Assembly (NCBI RefSeq): GCF_018531465.1 | Contig: NZ_JAHDTF010000036.1 | Coordinates: forward strand, 60,095-124,094 | Source of the DNA: Sphaerisporangium fuscum | Lineage (GTDB): Bacteria > Actinomycetota > Actinomycetes > Streptosporangiales > Streptosporangiaceae | Reading direction: 5' to 3' | DNA: 64,000 nt | Part shown: positions 48,606 to 56,136 of the stretch, piece by piece | How the letters are laid out: each line of letters begins with the position of its first letter | How positions within the stretch are numbered: the stretch's first letter is position 1 | Translations under genes and position numbers: made by a program | Notes under the pieces: generated by a model | The model's input: only the letters and a program-made list of their open reading frames with translations | Told to the model about the DNA's origin: nothing | The model's database searches: none

Positions 48606-48909
48606 ACGTTCCCGCCGCCGTCGGGGACCGGCGCCGCATGCCGCGTCCGCGGGGCCGGGTCGTCATGGATTCGGTCCCGACGCCGAAGTCCGAAAGCCGC
48701 AAAATTTCACGTCATCAGCAATTGATGAAGACAACTTTCGGAGTTATGTTCATGATCGACCCGTCCGTCGACGTAGGCGGTGAGATGTCGAACGCCCCTG
48801 ACGGAGCCCCCTTCCCTCCCATCGAAGCCGCCGGCCGGTTCGCCACGGGGCCTCATCGACATCAATAGCCGGGCCGTACCCCCCACAGCACCTGTTCAGA
48901 GAGGTGACC
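48606..48909. other. Non-coding region between kinase and M23 peptidase genes
   Basis: No gene is supported. It contains an inverted repeat TCATCA-GCAAT-TGATGA at about 48713-48729 and an AT-richer patch nearby, which may hold the promoter of the peptidase gene. I saw no riboswitch-like structure. Confidence 0.4.
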
Positions 48910-49812
48910 ATGCCCGCAACTGGCAGCCCGACCTGGCCGAATGCCCTCAGATCCGCGATCCCCGTCCTGCTGGTCGCTCTCGCGGGAGCACTGCTTCCCC
49001 AGTCCGCCTCGGCCCAGGGCGGCAGCTCCGTCCTGGCCGTCACCCACAAGAGCCCGTTCAACTGCGGGAAGACCTTCTACGCCAACAACTGGTCCCCCGG
49101 CCACAGCCCGTCCGGCGCCATCGACTGGCAGGACTACGGGGGCGACGACATCAACGGTGAGACCGTGCGCGCCACCGCCGCGGGCACCGCGTACTTCAAC
49201 GACGCGGGAAGCACGAGCTACGGCAAGTGGGTGGAGGTCCGTCACAGTGACGGCACCAGGACGCGCTACGCCCACCTCTCGACCATGGTCAAAGCGGCCG
49301 GCGGCTCGATGAGCGTCAGCCAGGGCACCCAGATCGGAACCGTCGGCTCGACAGGCGGATCCACCGCCCCGCACCTGCACTACGAGCAGCGGACCTCCAC
49401 CGGTGCGGTGGACACCAGCCCGACCGTGGAGGGCGTGACCGTGTCCTTGGGCCAGAAGAAGGCCATCACGAGCACCAACACCTGCGGCGGCAACCCCTAC
49501 ACCCCTGAAGAGGTCTGCGGCAGCGGCTACTCGGTCATCGACTCGGCCGCTCTCACCGGTGGCACCACCTACCTTCTCTACAACTCGGGCAACGGCTACA
49601 ACTGCGTCGCGACGCTGAAGACGACGAACCTCGGCTCGTCGACGTCGATGTCGGCGTTCCTGGAGCCGCAAGGCGAAACCAGGACGACCGATTCGGGCAG
49701 CTACGACTACTACGCGGGCCCTGTCAGGCGTGACGCGGCCAAGCAATGCGTCAGGTGGGGCGGCTCGGTCGGCAGCAGCTCGTACACCAGCCCCTTCGAG
49801 CACTGCGGCTGA
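48910..49812 (+). CDS. Secreted M23-family metallopeptidase
   Basis: 300 residues; ATG chosen with GAGAGG 5 nt upstream. Signal peptide about 1-36 (AIPVLLVALAGALLPQSASA). The lysostaphin-like domain has NNWSPGHSPSGAIDW (metal-binding H and D), RATAAGTAYF, RTRYAHLSTMV and the HLHYE motif, and would hydrolyse peptidoglycan cross-bridges. A second module from about residue 200 has cysteine pairs (CGGNPYTPEEVCG, NCVAT, QCVRWG ... HCG) and may bind the wall. Confidence 0.88.
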   Translation: MPATGSPTWPNALRSAIPVLLVALAGALLPQSASAQGGSSVLAVTHKSPFNCGKTFYANNWSPGHSPSGAIDWQDYGGDDINGETVRATAAGTAYFNDAGSTSYGKWVEVRHSDGTRTRYAHLSTMVKAAGGSMSVSQGTQIGTVGSTGGSTAPHLHYEQRTSTGAVDTSPTVEGVTVSLGQKKAITSTNTCGGNPYTPEEVCGSGYSVIDSAALTGGTTYLLYNSGNGYNCVATLKTTNLGSSTSMSAFLEPQGETRTTDSGSYDYYAGPVRRDAAKQCVRWGGSVGSSSYTSPFEHCG

Positions 49813-49827
49813 GCACTCTCCTGTCGC

Positions 49828-49872
49828 GCTCGCCCGCGGACGGAAGCCGGCAGGCGCCGTTCGCGGGCGAGC
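49828..49872. terminator. Bidirectional terminator after M23 and response-regulator genes
   Basis: GCTCGCCCGCG (49828-49838) and CGCGGGCGAGC (49862-49872) are perfect complements between two converging genes. Confidence 0.75.
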
Positions 49873-49881
49873 ACGCACACG

Positions 49882-50529
49882 TCAGGGGTTGTTCAGGAAA
49901 GTGAGGACGGCGAGGACGCGGCGGTTGCTGTTGTCGTCATCGGTGATGCCGAGCTTGCCGAAAATAGAGGTGGTGTACTTGCTGATTGCGCTTTCGCTGA
50001 GGAAGAGCCGCTGACCGATGGCCTGATTGGACAGCCCTTCGGCCATGAGGTTGAGCACGGAGTGTTCGCGTTCGGTCAGCCGTCCGAGCCGTCGCGTCGA
50101 GGACCCGCTGGACAGCAGTTTGGCGATGACGGCCGGATCCATGGCGGTCCCGCCCCCGGCGACACGCTCCAGGGCATCGATGAACTGATCGGCGTCGAAG
50201 ACGCTCTCCTTGAGGAGGTAGCCGATGCCACCGGTGCCGTCGGCGAGGAGTTCGCGGGCATAGAGCTGTTCGACGTGCTGAGAAAGGATCAGGACCGGCA
50301 GCCCGGGCACTTCACCACGGGCGGCGAGAGCCGCCCGCAGGCCCTCGTCCGCCTGGGTCGGCGGCATGCGAACGTCGACGACGGAGACATCCGGGCGCCA
50401 CTTCAGCATCGCGTCGAGCGTCTCGGGCCCGGTGGTCGCCGTCGCCACCACCTCGTGTCCGTAGGCCTCGATGAGGCGGACCATCCCGTCACGCAGGAGA
50501 TAGAGGTCTTCGGCTACAACGATTCGCAT
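49882..50529 (-). CDS. NarL/LuxR-type response regulator
   Basis: 215 residues. The receiver domain (1-120) has acidic E7/D8, phospho-acceptor D52 (VVDVRMPP) and K near 105 (YLLKESVF). The C-terminal LuxR helix-turn-helix reads LTEREHSVLNLMAEGLSNQAIGQRLFLSESAISKYTTSIFGKLG. It overlaps the kinase gene upstream by 16 nt and would be phosphorylated by that kinase. Target genes are unknown. Confidence 0.95.
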   Translation of the reverse strand: MRIVVAEDLYLLRDGMVRLIEAYGHEVVATATTGPETLDAMLKWRPDVSVVDVRMPPTQADEGLRAALAARGEVPGLPVLILSQHVEQLYARELLADGTGGIGYLLKESVFDADQFIDALERVAGGGTAMDPAVIAKLLSSGSSTRRLGRLTEREHSVLNLMAEGLSNQAIGQRLFLSESAISKYTTSIFGKLGITDDDNSNRRVLAVLTFLNNP

Positions 50530-51770
50530 GGCACCATCATCCTCACGAGGGTCGGGCCGCCCACCGGGCTGGTGATCTCCACGGCGCCGTCGAAGACCGA
50601 GAGCCGGCGGCGTAGCCCCGCGAGCCCCCCGTCGGCTCGCACGACGACGCCTCCCCGGCCGTCGTCTTCGACGTCGACGACGATGCCGCTGCCGTCCCTG
50701 GCGAAGGAGATGCGCGCCCGGGTCGCGTGGGCGTGCTTGACCGCGTTGGTCAGCAGTTCGGCGACTCCGAAATACAGGGCGGACTCGATCGGCGGGTCCA
50801 GGCGGAGCCGAATCTCGGCGCTGACGACCGCTTCGAGCGGGCTGTCCATGGCAAGAGCGCGGACGGCGTCGATGAGTCCTCGCTCGTTCAGCACCGGAGG
50901 GTTGATCCCCTTGACCAGCTCGCGGAGCTCGGTCAGTGACGTGGCGGCGCCGGCTCGCGCTTCCCGCAGCAGCGCCCTGGCCCGGTCGGGATCGGTTTCC
51001 ATCAGCTTCTCCGCCGTCGCCAAGGAGAGCCCGAGCGTGACCAGGCGTGCCTGCGCTCCGTCGTGCAGGTCCCGCTCGATCCGGCGGATCTCGGCGGCCT
51101 GAGCGACCGTCACATCCGCGCGCTGGGCCGTCAGCTCGTCGACCCGGCCGGCCAGCACCATCGCAGGCGGCGTGTCCAGGAAGCGGACGGCCACCGGCTC
51201 GACCGGCCGCCAGGCGTACGGCGCGGCGGCGATCGCCACGACCAGGCCGAGCACCCCGGCGAGCCGCGCCGAGAGCGACGGCTGGAGCGCCCCGAGGACC
51301 GCTGCGGCGACTCCGGCCGGCGGGATGGCCGCGACCAGGCCCATGGTGATCGGCGCGATCGCCGTGAACCGCACGTCCCGCCAGGTGGCGGGGTCGCGCA
51401 ATCGGGTTCGCCACTGCTGGTCCATGCGGGCGTCGCGGCTGGAGCGCTCGTAGGAGTACCCGTTCCACCAGTAGCCGGTCGCCATCTGCGTCACCGGGCC
51501 GGCCTGCCGATATCCGGCGGGAATGACGGTGCCCGTCCACTTCGCGACGAGCGAGCGGACCATCCCGCAGACCGGACGGGACAGGGCGAAAGTGCCGAAC
51601 CCCGCCCATAAGAACGGCGCTATCCACGACCACGGGTTGCCGCCCCACCAGATCCACAGCGCCACGGCGGCGGCCCACACAGCCGGGACCAGCATGCTCA
51701 CGGCCAGCACGACGCACGCGCGTACGAACCCCACGCAGGCACTCGCCGCCCACGCCCCCAACTGTCGCAT
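50514..51770 (-). CDS. NarL-partner sensor histidine kinase (HisKA_3)
   Basis: 418 residues; ATG with GGAAGGG upstream. An N-terminal membrane pair (about 10-60) and a second hydrophobic pair (130-185) surround a cytoplasmic or external loop with YWWNGYSYERSSRDARM. The dimerisation helix has the phospho-acceptor in RRIERDLHDGAQARLV. The ATPase domain has ELLTNAVKHA (N box), VEDDGRGG (G1) and GGLAGLRRRLSVF (G2). The signal is unknown. It forms a two-component system with the overlapping response regulator. Confidence 0.94.
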   Translation of the reverse strand: MRQLGAWAASACVGFVRACVVLAVSMLVPAVWAAAVALWIWWGGNPWSWIAPFLWAGFGTFALSRPVCGMVRSLVAKWTGTVIPAGYRQAGPVTQMATGYWWNGYSYERSSRDARMDQQWRTRLRDPATWRDVRFTAIAPITMGLVAAIPPAGVAAAVLGALQPSLSARLAGVLGLVVAIAAAPYAWRPVEPVAVRFLDTPPAMVLAGRVDELTAQRADVTVAQAAEIRRIERDLHDGAQARLVTLGLSLATAEKLMETDPDRARALLREARAGAATSLTELRELVKGINPPVLNERGLIDAVRALAMDSPLEAVVSAEIRLRLDPPIESALYFGVAELLTNAVKHAHATRARISFARDGSGIVVDVEDDGRGGVVVRADGGLAGLRRRLSVFDGAVEITSPVGGPTLVRMMVPCESL

Positions 51771-52050
51771 GACCCTTCCTTCTCGCCTCATGACCCGGAC
51801 CGTGGCTCCCACGGCTCCTGAAGTGCGCCGATCCGGCCGGTCCGGCTCGATGCCTCCACTGTGCACCGCGCGGAGCCCTGGTCCCACCGAATCGGCCCTG
51901 AAGTAGGTCCAGCCCCACCCATCTGTACGCTCAGCCGCACACGGAACCATCCATGCGCTCAGGTCGCCCGCGCAGACGGAGGGCGGCGACGACGGCGCCG
52001 AGAAGCCGAGGGGTCGGCCTGACGGTCTTCCTGCCGGTCGACCAGGCATC

Positions 52051-52132
52051 GTCCATGGGCGCGTGTCGTCACGGGGACGACGGCGCCGGTCGTCCATGGG
52101 CGCGTGTCGTCGCGGGGACGACGGCGCCGGTC
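52051..52132. repeat. Tandem 41-bp repeats before the methyltransferase gene
   Basis: Two units (52051-52091 and 52092-52132) differ at one position. Each contains GTCGTC ... GACGAC inverted arms. The second ends 21 bp before the GTG start, so the array could be an operator or a leader with two hairpins. The rest of this 380-bp gap holds the kinase upstream sequence and no gene. Confidence 0.65.
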
Positions 52133-52153
52133 GATGAACTACAGTCGTGCGCC

Positions 52154-52792
52154 GTGACCGAATCCCCCTCCTATCTGACAGCGACGGCGGAGGCCTACGA
52201 CGCCATGGCCGTTCGCTACGCCGAGTTCGTCCGGAACTACCTCGACGGTCAGCCCCTCGACCGCGCGACGCTCGCCGCGTTCGCCGACTTCGTACGGACC
52301 GCCGGCGCCGGACCCGTTCTCGAGGTCGGTTGCGGCCCCGGACACCTGACGGCGCACCTTCAGAAGCTGGGACTGGACGCCTCCGGCGTCGACCTGTCAC
52401 CCGTGATGATCGACCTCGCCCGCGAGGCCCACCCGGATCTGCGCTTCCAGGTCGGTTCGATGGACGCCTTGGACCTGGCCGACGGCCAACTGGGCGGCAT
52501 CCTGTCCTGGTACTCGATCATCCATACTCCGCCGCATGAACTGCCGCCGTACTTCGCCGAGTTCCGCCGGCTGCTGGCCCCGGGCGGCTACCTCCTGCTC
52601 GGTTTCTTCGAATCCGAGGGCGAGCCGGTGACGGCATTCGACCACAAGGTGACACCGGCCTACCGGTGGCCGATCGACGACCTCGCGGAGCTGGCGCGCA
52701 AGGAACAGTTCGTCGAAGTGGGACGGACGTTGCGCGCCCCCCAGGAAGGGGAGCGGTTCCGCCAAGGCCATCTGCTGATGCGCAGACAGTAG
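52154..52792 (+). CDS. Class I SAM-dependent methyltransferase
   Basis: 212 residues from GTG (TESPSYLTATAEAYDAMAVRYAEF). SAM-binding motif I is VLEVGCGPGHLTAHL (residues 57-71); an acidic VDLSPVMIDLAREAHP follows, then GSMDALDLADGQLGGILSWYSIIHTPP and RRLLAPGGYLLLGFFE. It resembles UbiE/Coq-type and small-molecule methyltransferases. Substrate unknown. The tandem repeats just upstream may control it. Confidence 0.9.
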   Translation: MTESPSYLTATAEAYDAMAVRYAEFVRNYLDGQPLDRATLAAFADFVRTAGAGPVLEVGCGPGHLTAHLQKLGLDASGVDLSPVMIDLAREAHPDLRFQVGSMDALDLADGQLGGILSWYSIIHTPPHELPPYFAEFRRLLAPGGYLLLGFFESEGEPVTAFDHKVTPAYRWPIDDLAELARKEQFVEVGRTLRAPQEGERFRQGHLLMRRQ

Positions 52793-52848
52793 ACCCGGCC
52801 GCCCACACCCGCCCGGAACCGGCGCCCAGATCTCCGGGAGCCAACGAC

Positions 52849-52887
52849 ACGAACGCCGTTCTCCCTGGTCAGGAGTGCGGCGTTCGT
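52849..52887 (+). terminator. Terminator-like hairpin after methyltransferase
   Basis: ACGAACGCCG (52849-52858) pairs with CGGCGTTCGT (52878-52887) across a 19-nt loop, about 57 nt after the stop codon. Confidence 0.5.
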
Positions 52888-52986
52888 CCCGCAAGGGCTC
52901 GGTCCCACAAGATCGAGCCCTTGCCTCCCGAAGATCAACAGGAGGCGCCCTGGACCGAGCTCGGCGGCTCGGTCCACGATGAGGGC

Positions 52987-53688
52987 ATGACGGAGAACGG
53001 GTCAGCGCAGCCGCCCGCGGCGGGCGCAGGAGCAGGCTTACGCCTGAACTGGGCGGCAGTGAGCGCTCTGGCGGGTGCGGTCGCCGCCGTGGTCGCACTC
53101 ATCGCCTACCTGGCGCCGCCGCCCCCTCCTCCGCCGCCCCAGCCCGACGCGGTGGTCACCACCCCGACCTCCACCCCACCTTCACAGCCTCAGCCCGATG
53201 ACGAGGTCGCCACCCCGACCTCGACCCCGCCTCCGGAGCCTCAGCCCGACGAGGTGGACACCACGCCGACCCCGCGGCGGTCATCACCAGATCCGGTCAC
53301 CACCCGGCCCACCCCGAGGCGCTCGCGCGAGTCCAACACGCCCCCAAGCCCCACGCGAGCGGACCCGTTCTCCCCTCCACAGCTGTCAGCGGTCCGGCCC
53401 GGCGGCTGCGACGAGACGGCGACGGCACTGACCGCGTACCGCCGGAACGCCGGCACCAGCCGCAGCAGCCAGGCAGCCGCTGCCCACCAGACATACCTCG
53501 ACCTGATGAGCGCGGTCCTCGACGCGCAAGGAGTCGTGGGAGCGACGATCAGTCGGCTGGCCGCCGAATTCCAGGAACTGAACTTCCGCTTGACCGGCAT
53601 GACCGGCGGCGATCCCAACCAGGTGATCGCGGATATCAACACGGACCTCGCCGATCTCAGAAGGTTGTGCCGATCCAGTACGACCTGA
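52987..53688 (+). CDS. Pro-rich single-pass membrane protein, unknown
   Basis: 233 residues from ATG (MTENGSAQPPAAGAG). One membrane helix (about 22-46, VSALAGAVAAVVALIAYLA) is followed by a Pro/Thr stretch of about 80 residues with PPPPPPPPQPD and repeated TPTSTPP. A folded helical C-terminal domain (135-233, CDETATALTAYRRNAGTSRSSQAAAAHQTYLDLMSAVLDAQGVVGATISRL) faces outward. A start earlier in frame is possible. Function unknown. Confidence 0.75.
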   Translation: MTENGSAQPPAAGAGAGLRLNWAAVSALAGAVAAVVALIAYLAPPPPPPPPQPDAVVTTPTSTPPSQPQPDDEVATPTSTPPPEPQPDEVDTTPTPRRSSPDPVTTRPTPRRSRESNTPPSPTRADPFSPPQLSAVRPGGCDETATALTAYRRNAGTSRSSQAAAAHQTYLDLMSAVLDAQGVVGATISRLAAEFQELNFRLTGMTGGDPNQVIADINTDLADLRRLCRSSTT

Positions 53689-53766
53689 CGACACATCACA
53701 GCAGCACTGGCGCGCGGCGGCTGCGGAGCAGCGGGGCGACTGGGCGCGACGAGGGACGGCGGCCCG

Positions 53767-54315
53767 TCAGAACCCGAATATGGCCAGGAAGGTGAGACCG
53801 AGGCTCATGACCACCAAAGGAAGCGTTCTGGGCTGCCGGGCCGCCTCTCGTCGTGACGAGGTCACCAGCGTGGCGCCCACGGCCAGAGCCGACAGCAGGT
53901 GCAGGCCGTACCACCAGAGGGTGGGCAGGCGTCCCAGGACGGTGTCGCTCAGCGAGTCGTCGGTGACTCCGAAACCGGAGAGCGCGCCGAGCACACCCAG
54001 GCCCAGCACCGCGAGCGCGAACCGGAAACGACCGAGCAGCGCCCAGACAACGGTCCCGATGACGAGCAGGGTCGAAGAACTGTAGTGCAGTTGCCGCATA
54101 TACAGCCCTGACCGCACGTCGAGACTGATGTGCAGGATCGAGGCGTAGGCGACGCTCATGGGGGTGCCCCGCAGCGGTTCATAGGAGCCGCTGTAGGAAA
54201 CAACTTCGTTTCCGGGTGTGTAGAAGAACGCCAGGAAACCGCCGGTGAGCAGGACGACCACAAAACAGTAGACCAGTATCTCGCCCATCAGCTGCCTTAT
54301 CCGCTCCATGGACAT
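53767..54315 (-). CDS. Orphan QcrB-like cytochrome b fragment protein
   Basis: 182 residues; ATG (MSMERIRQLMGE) with GGTGGG upstream. Five hydrophobic segments. The first half follows the actinobacterial QcrB pattern: LTGGFLAFFYTPG, SYSGSYEPLRGTPMSVAYASILHISLDVRSGLYMRQLHYSSSTLLVIG, equivalent to the loop and helix around the heme-binding His pair of cytochrome b. The usual HHW is HYS here. One more His (WYGLHLLSAL) lies in a later helix. The quinone-site PEWY and the whole C-terminal part are missing, and no QcrA/QcrC gene is nearby, so it cannot be a normal bc1 subunit. Confidence 0.7.
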   Translation of the reverse strand: MSMERIRQLMGEILVYCFVVVLLTGGFLAFFYTPGNEVVSYSGSYEPLRGTPMSVAYASILHISLDVRSGLYMRQLHYSSSTLLVIGTVVWALLGRFRFALAVLGLGVLGALSGFGVTDDSLSDTVLGRLPTLWWYGLHLLSALAVGATLVTSSRREAARQPRTLPLVVMSLGLTFLAIFGF

Positions 54316-54517
54316 ATCCCACCACAAAAGAGCACCCCAAGATCACACTGTGCGACGGCCACGCTGAACGCCTCTGGATCGCCCTTGCGGCGCGACCCAC
54401 GGCCTACGTACATCGCCTCGTATCGCTGTTGGGTGCAGCGGACCGGGTCGTCGTGGCGGGATCTGCCCGAACGGTACGGGCTGTGGAAGACGCCCACCGG
54501 CCGGTAGGGTCGTCCGC

Positions 54518-55462
54518 GTGGATCTGGATGCCACCGCCGCCCGGCTCGGGGTACCGGTCGAGGACATCGACCGCGTGCACCGGCTCGCCGGCGACCGGCC
54601 GTCGGCTCCGCTGCCCGCCAAGGCCGACGCGCCCGCGATCCTCGACCGGCTCGCGGTGCCGCCGGACGACGCCGCCGAGATCATGGCGGGCTGGCCCGAC
54701 GCCGACTCTCCACTGTGGACTCCGGAGCTGCGCTGGCTGCTCGACCGCTCGATCGCCCTGGTCCGCGCCGATCTCGGGGGCCACGGCTGGCTGTCGCCCG
54801 GTCCGGAGCTGCCGCGCGAACGAAGCCCCGCCTGGCGGCATCTCTACGTGTACGTGTACCTGGCCCTGATCGACGTAGTCAGGGAGTACCACCGCGACCA
54901 CGGCATCGCCGACGCCGTGTCGTGGACGACCCTCAAGGACCTGGGCCGCAACCTCGCGATCGACCGGCGGATGCACCGCGAGGGCTGGCCGGTCATGCAG
55001 AGCTGGCTGACGCTGCACGCGCGCGGCGGCATCTACGAGCTGGGCCGGTTGCAGCACCAGCGCGGCGGCACCGCCATCAGCCTGCACATCCCCGAGGCGG
55101 GGCCGATGGCGCCGGAGGCGATCACGGCGTCGCTCGACGAGGCCCGCGCGTTCTTCCCACGCCACTTTCCCGACGAGCGCTATACGTCGTTCTCCTGCGG
55201 CTCCTGGCTGCTCGACCCGCAGCTGCTGGAGTACCTGCCCGAGGACTCCAACATCGTCCGGTTCCAGCGAAGGTTCGAGCTGGAGCCCTACGAGGAGCCG
55301 GAGGGGCTGGACGCCGACGTCGAGGTCCTGCGGTTCGTGTTCCGCACCCTGACCACCCCGCTCGATCAGCTGCCGCGCCGTACCGTGCTCCAGCGCGCGA
55401 TCGTCGACCACCTGAAGGCCGGCCGCCACTGGTACTGGCGCCGCGGCCACTTCCCGATCTAG
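54518..55462 (+). CDS. Acyltransferase-domain protein (NAT_N/GNAT-like)
   Basis: 314 residues from GTG with AGGG upstream. A helical N-terminal domain (1-130) containing LVRADLGGHGWLSPGPELPRERSPAWRHLYVYVYLALID is followed by a GNAT-like C-terminal domain with ISLHIPEAGPMAPEAITASLDEARAFFPRHFPDERYTSFSCGSWLLDPQLLEYLPEDSNIVRF. This two-domain order matches actinobacterial proteins annotated as acyltransferase-domain proteins. The acyl acceptor is unknown. Confidence 0.8.
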   Translation: MDLDATAARLGVPVEDIDRVHRLAGDRPSAPLPAKADAPAILDRLAVPPDDAAEIMAGWPDADSPLWTPELRWLLDRSIALVRADLGGHGWLSPGPELPRERSPAWRHLYVYVYLALIDVVREYHRDHGIADAVSWTTLKDLGRNLAIDRRMHREGWPVMQSWLTLHARGGIYELGRLQHQRGGTAISLHIPEAGPMAPEAITASLDEARAFFPRHFPDERYTSFSCGSWLLDPQLLEYLPEDSNIVRFQRRFELEPYEEPEGLDADVEVLRFVFRTLTTPLDQLPRRTVLQRAIVDHLKAGRHWYWRRGHFPI

Positions 55463-55569
55463 CCACGGCTCAAGTCCCACTCATCTTCAGGAGTCGGCCG
55501 CATGTGCCACGACCTGGCCAGGGACGGGGCCGCGGAGACGACGAAAGACCCCTCCTCTATGGTGGACCG

Positions 55570-56004
55570 ATGCCATCGGTCAAGCAGATCCAGGTCACCT
55601 TCGATTGCGCAGATCCTGAGCGTCTCGCTCGTTTCTGGTGCGAGGTGCTGGGATACGTCGTACCGCCGCCACCGGAGGGGTTCGCCACTTGGGACGATTT
55701 CGCTCGCGCGCTGCCGCCTGAGCATCAGGGTTCGGCGTTCGCGTGCATTGATCCCTCAGGTGTGGGCCCACGACTGTTCTTCCAGCGCGTTCCCGAAGGC
55801 AAGATCGTCAAGAATCGGCTGCATCTTGACGTACGGGTCGGCACCGGGCTCGTGGGCGAAGAGCGGCTGGCCGCACTTGAGGGCGAATGCGCACGACTGG
55901 TCGCGCTCGGCGCGGTACGCGTGCGGCTACTGCCTGCCGATGACGACAACGAGTCGTGCCTCGTGATGCAGGACATCGAGGGCAACGAATTCTGTCTCGA
56001 CTGA
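55570..56004 (+). CDS. VOC-family protein (glyoxalase-like)
   Basis: 144 residues from ATG (MPSVKQIQVTFDCADPERLARFWCEVLGY), typical for the Glyoxalase_6 group. The second module includes KNRLHLDVRVGTGLVGEERLAALEGECARLVALGAVRVRLL and ends MQDIEGNEFCLD. No evidence for a metal site like glyoxalase I. Compositionally slightly less GC-rich. A hairpin terminator follows. Confidence 0.88.
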   Translation: MPSVKQIQVTFDCADPERLARFWCEVLGYVVPPPPEGFATWDDFARALPPEHQGSAFACIDPSGVGPRLFFQRVPEGKIVKNRLHLDVRVGTGLVGEERLAALEGECARLVALGAVRVRLLPADDDNESCLVMQDIEGNEFCLD

Positions 56005-56021
56005 GTGGCCGCGACGCGGCA

Positions 56022-56060
56022 CCTTCGTGAGCCGACTGGTGCGGTTCGCCGTCACGAAGG
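56022..56060 (+). terminator. Terminator after VOC gene
   Basis: CCTTCGTGA (56022-56030) pairs exactly with TCACGAAGG (56052-56060), 18 nt after the stop codon. Confidence 0.55.
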
Positions 56061-56136
56061 GCGCCGTCCGCGGCGCGCCGACAGTCCTGATCCAGAACCC
56101 CCTCGGTGCCGGCCTGATCCGCCAGACGGGCCCTAG

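Noticed and set aside
48606..48909. ydaO-type (cyclic di-AMP) riboswitch before the M23 gene
   Set aside because: Such switches often precede wall-hydrolase genes, but the conserved core elements are not visible here.
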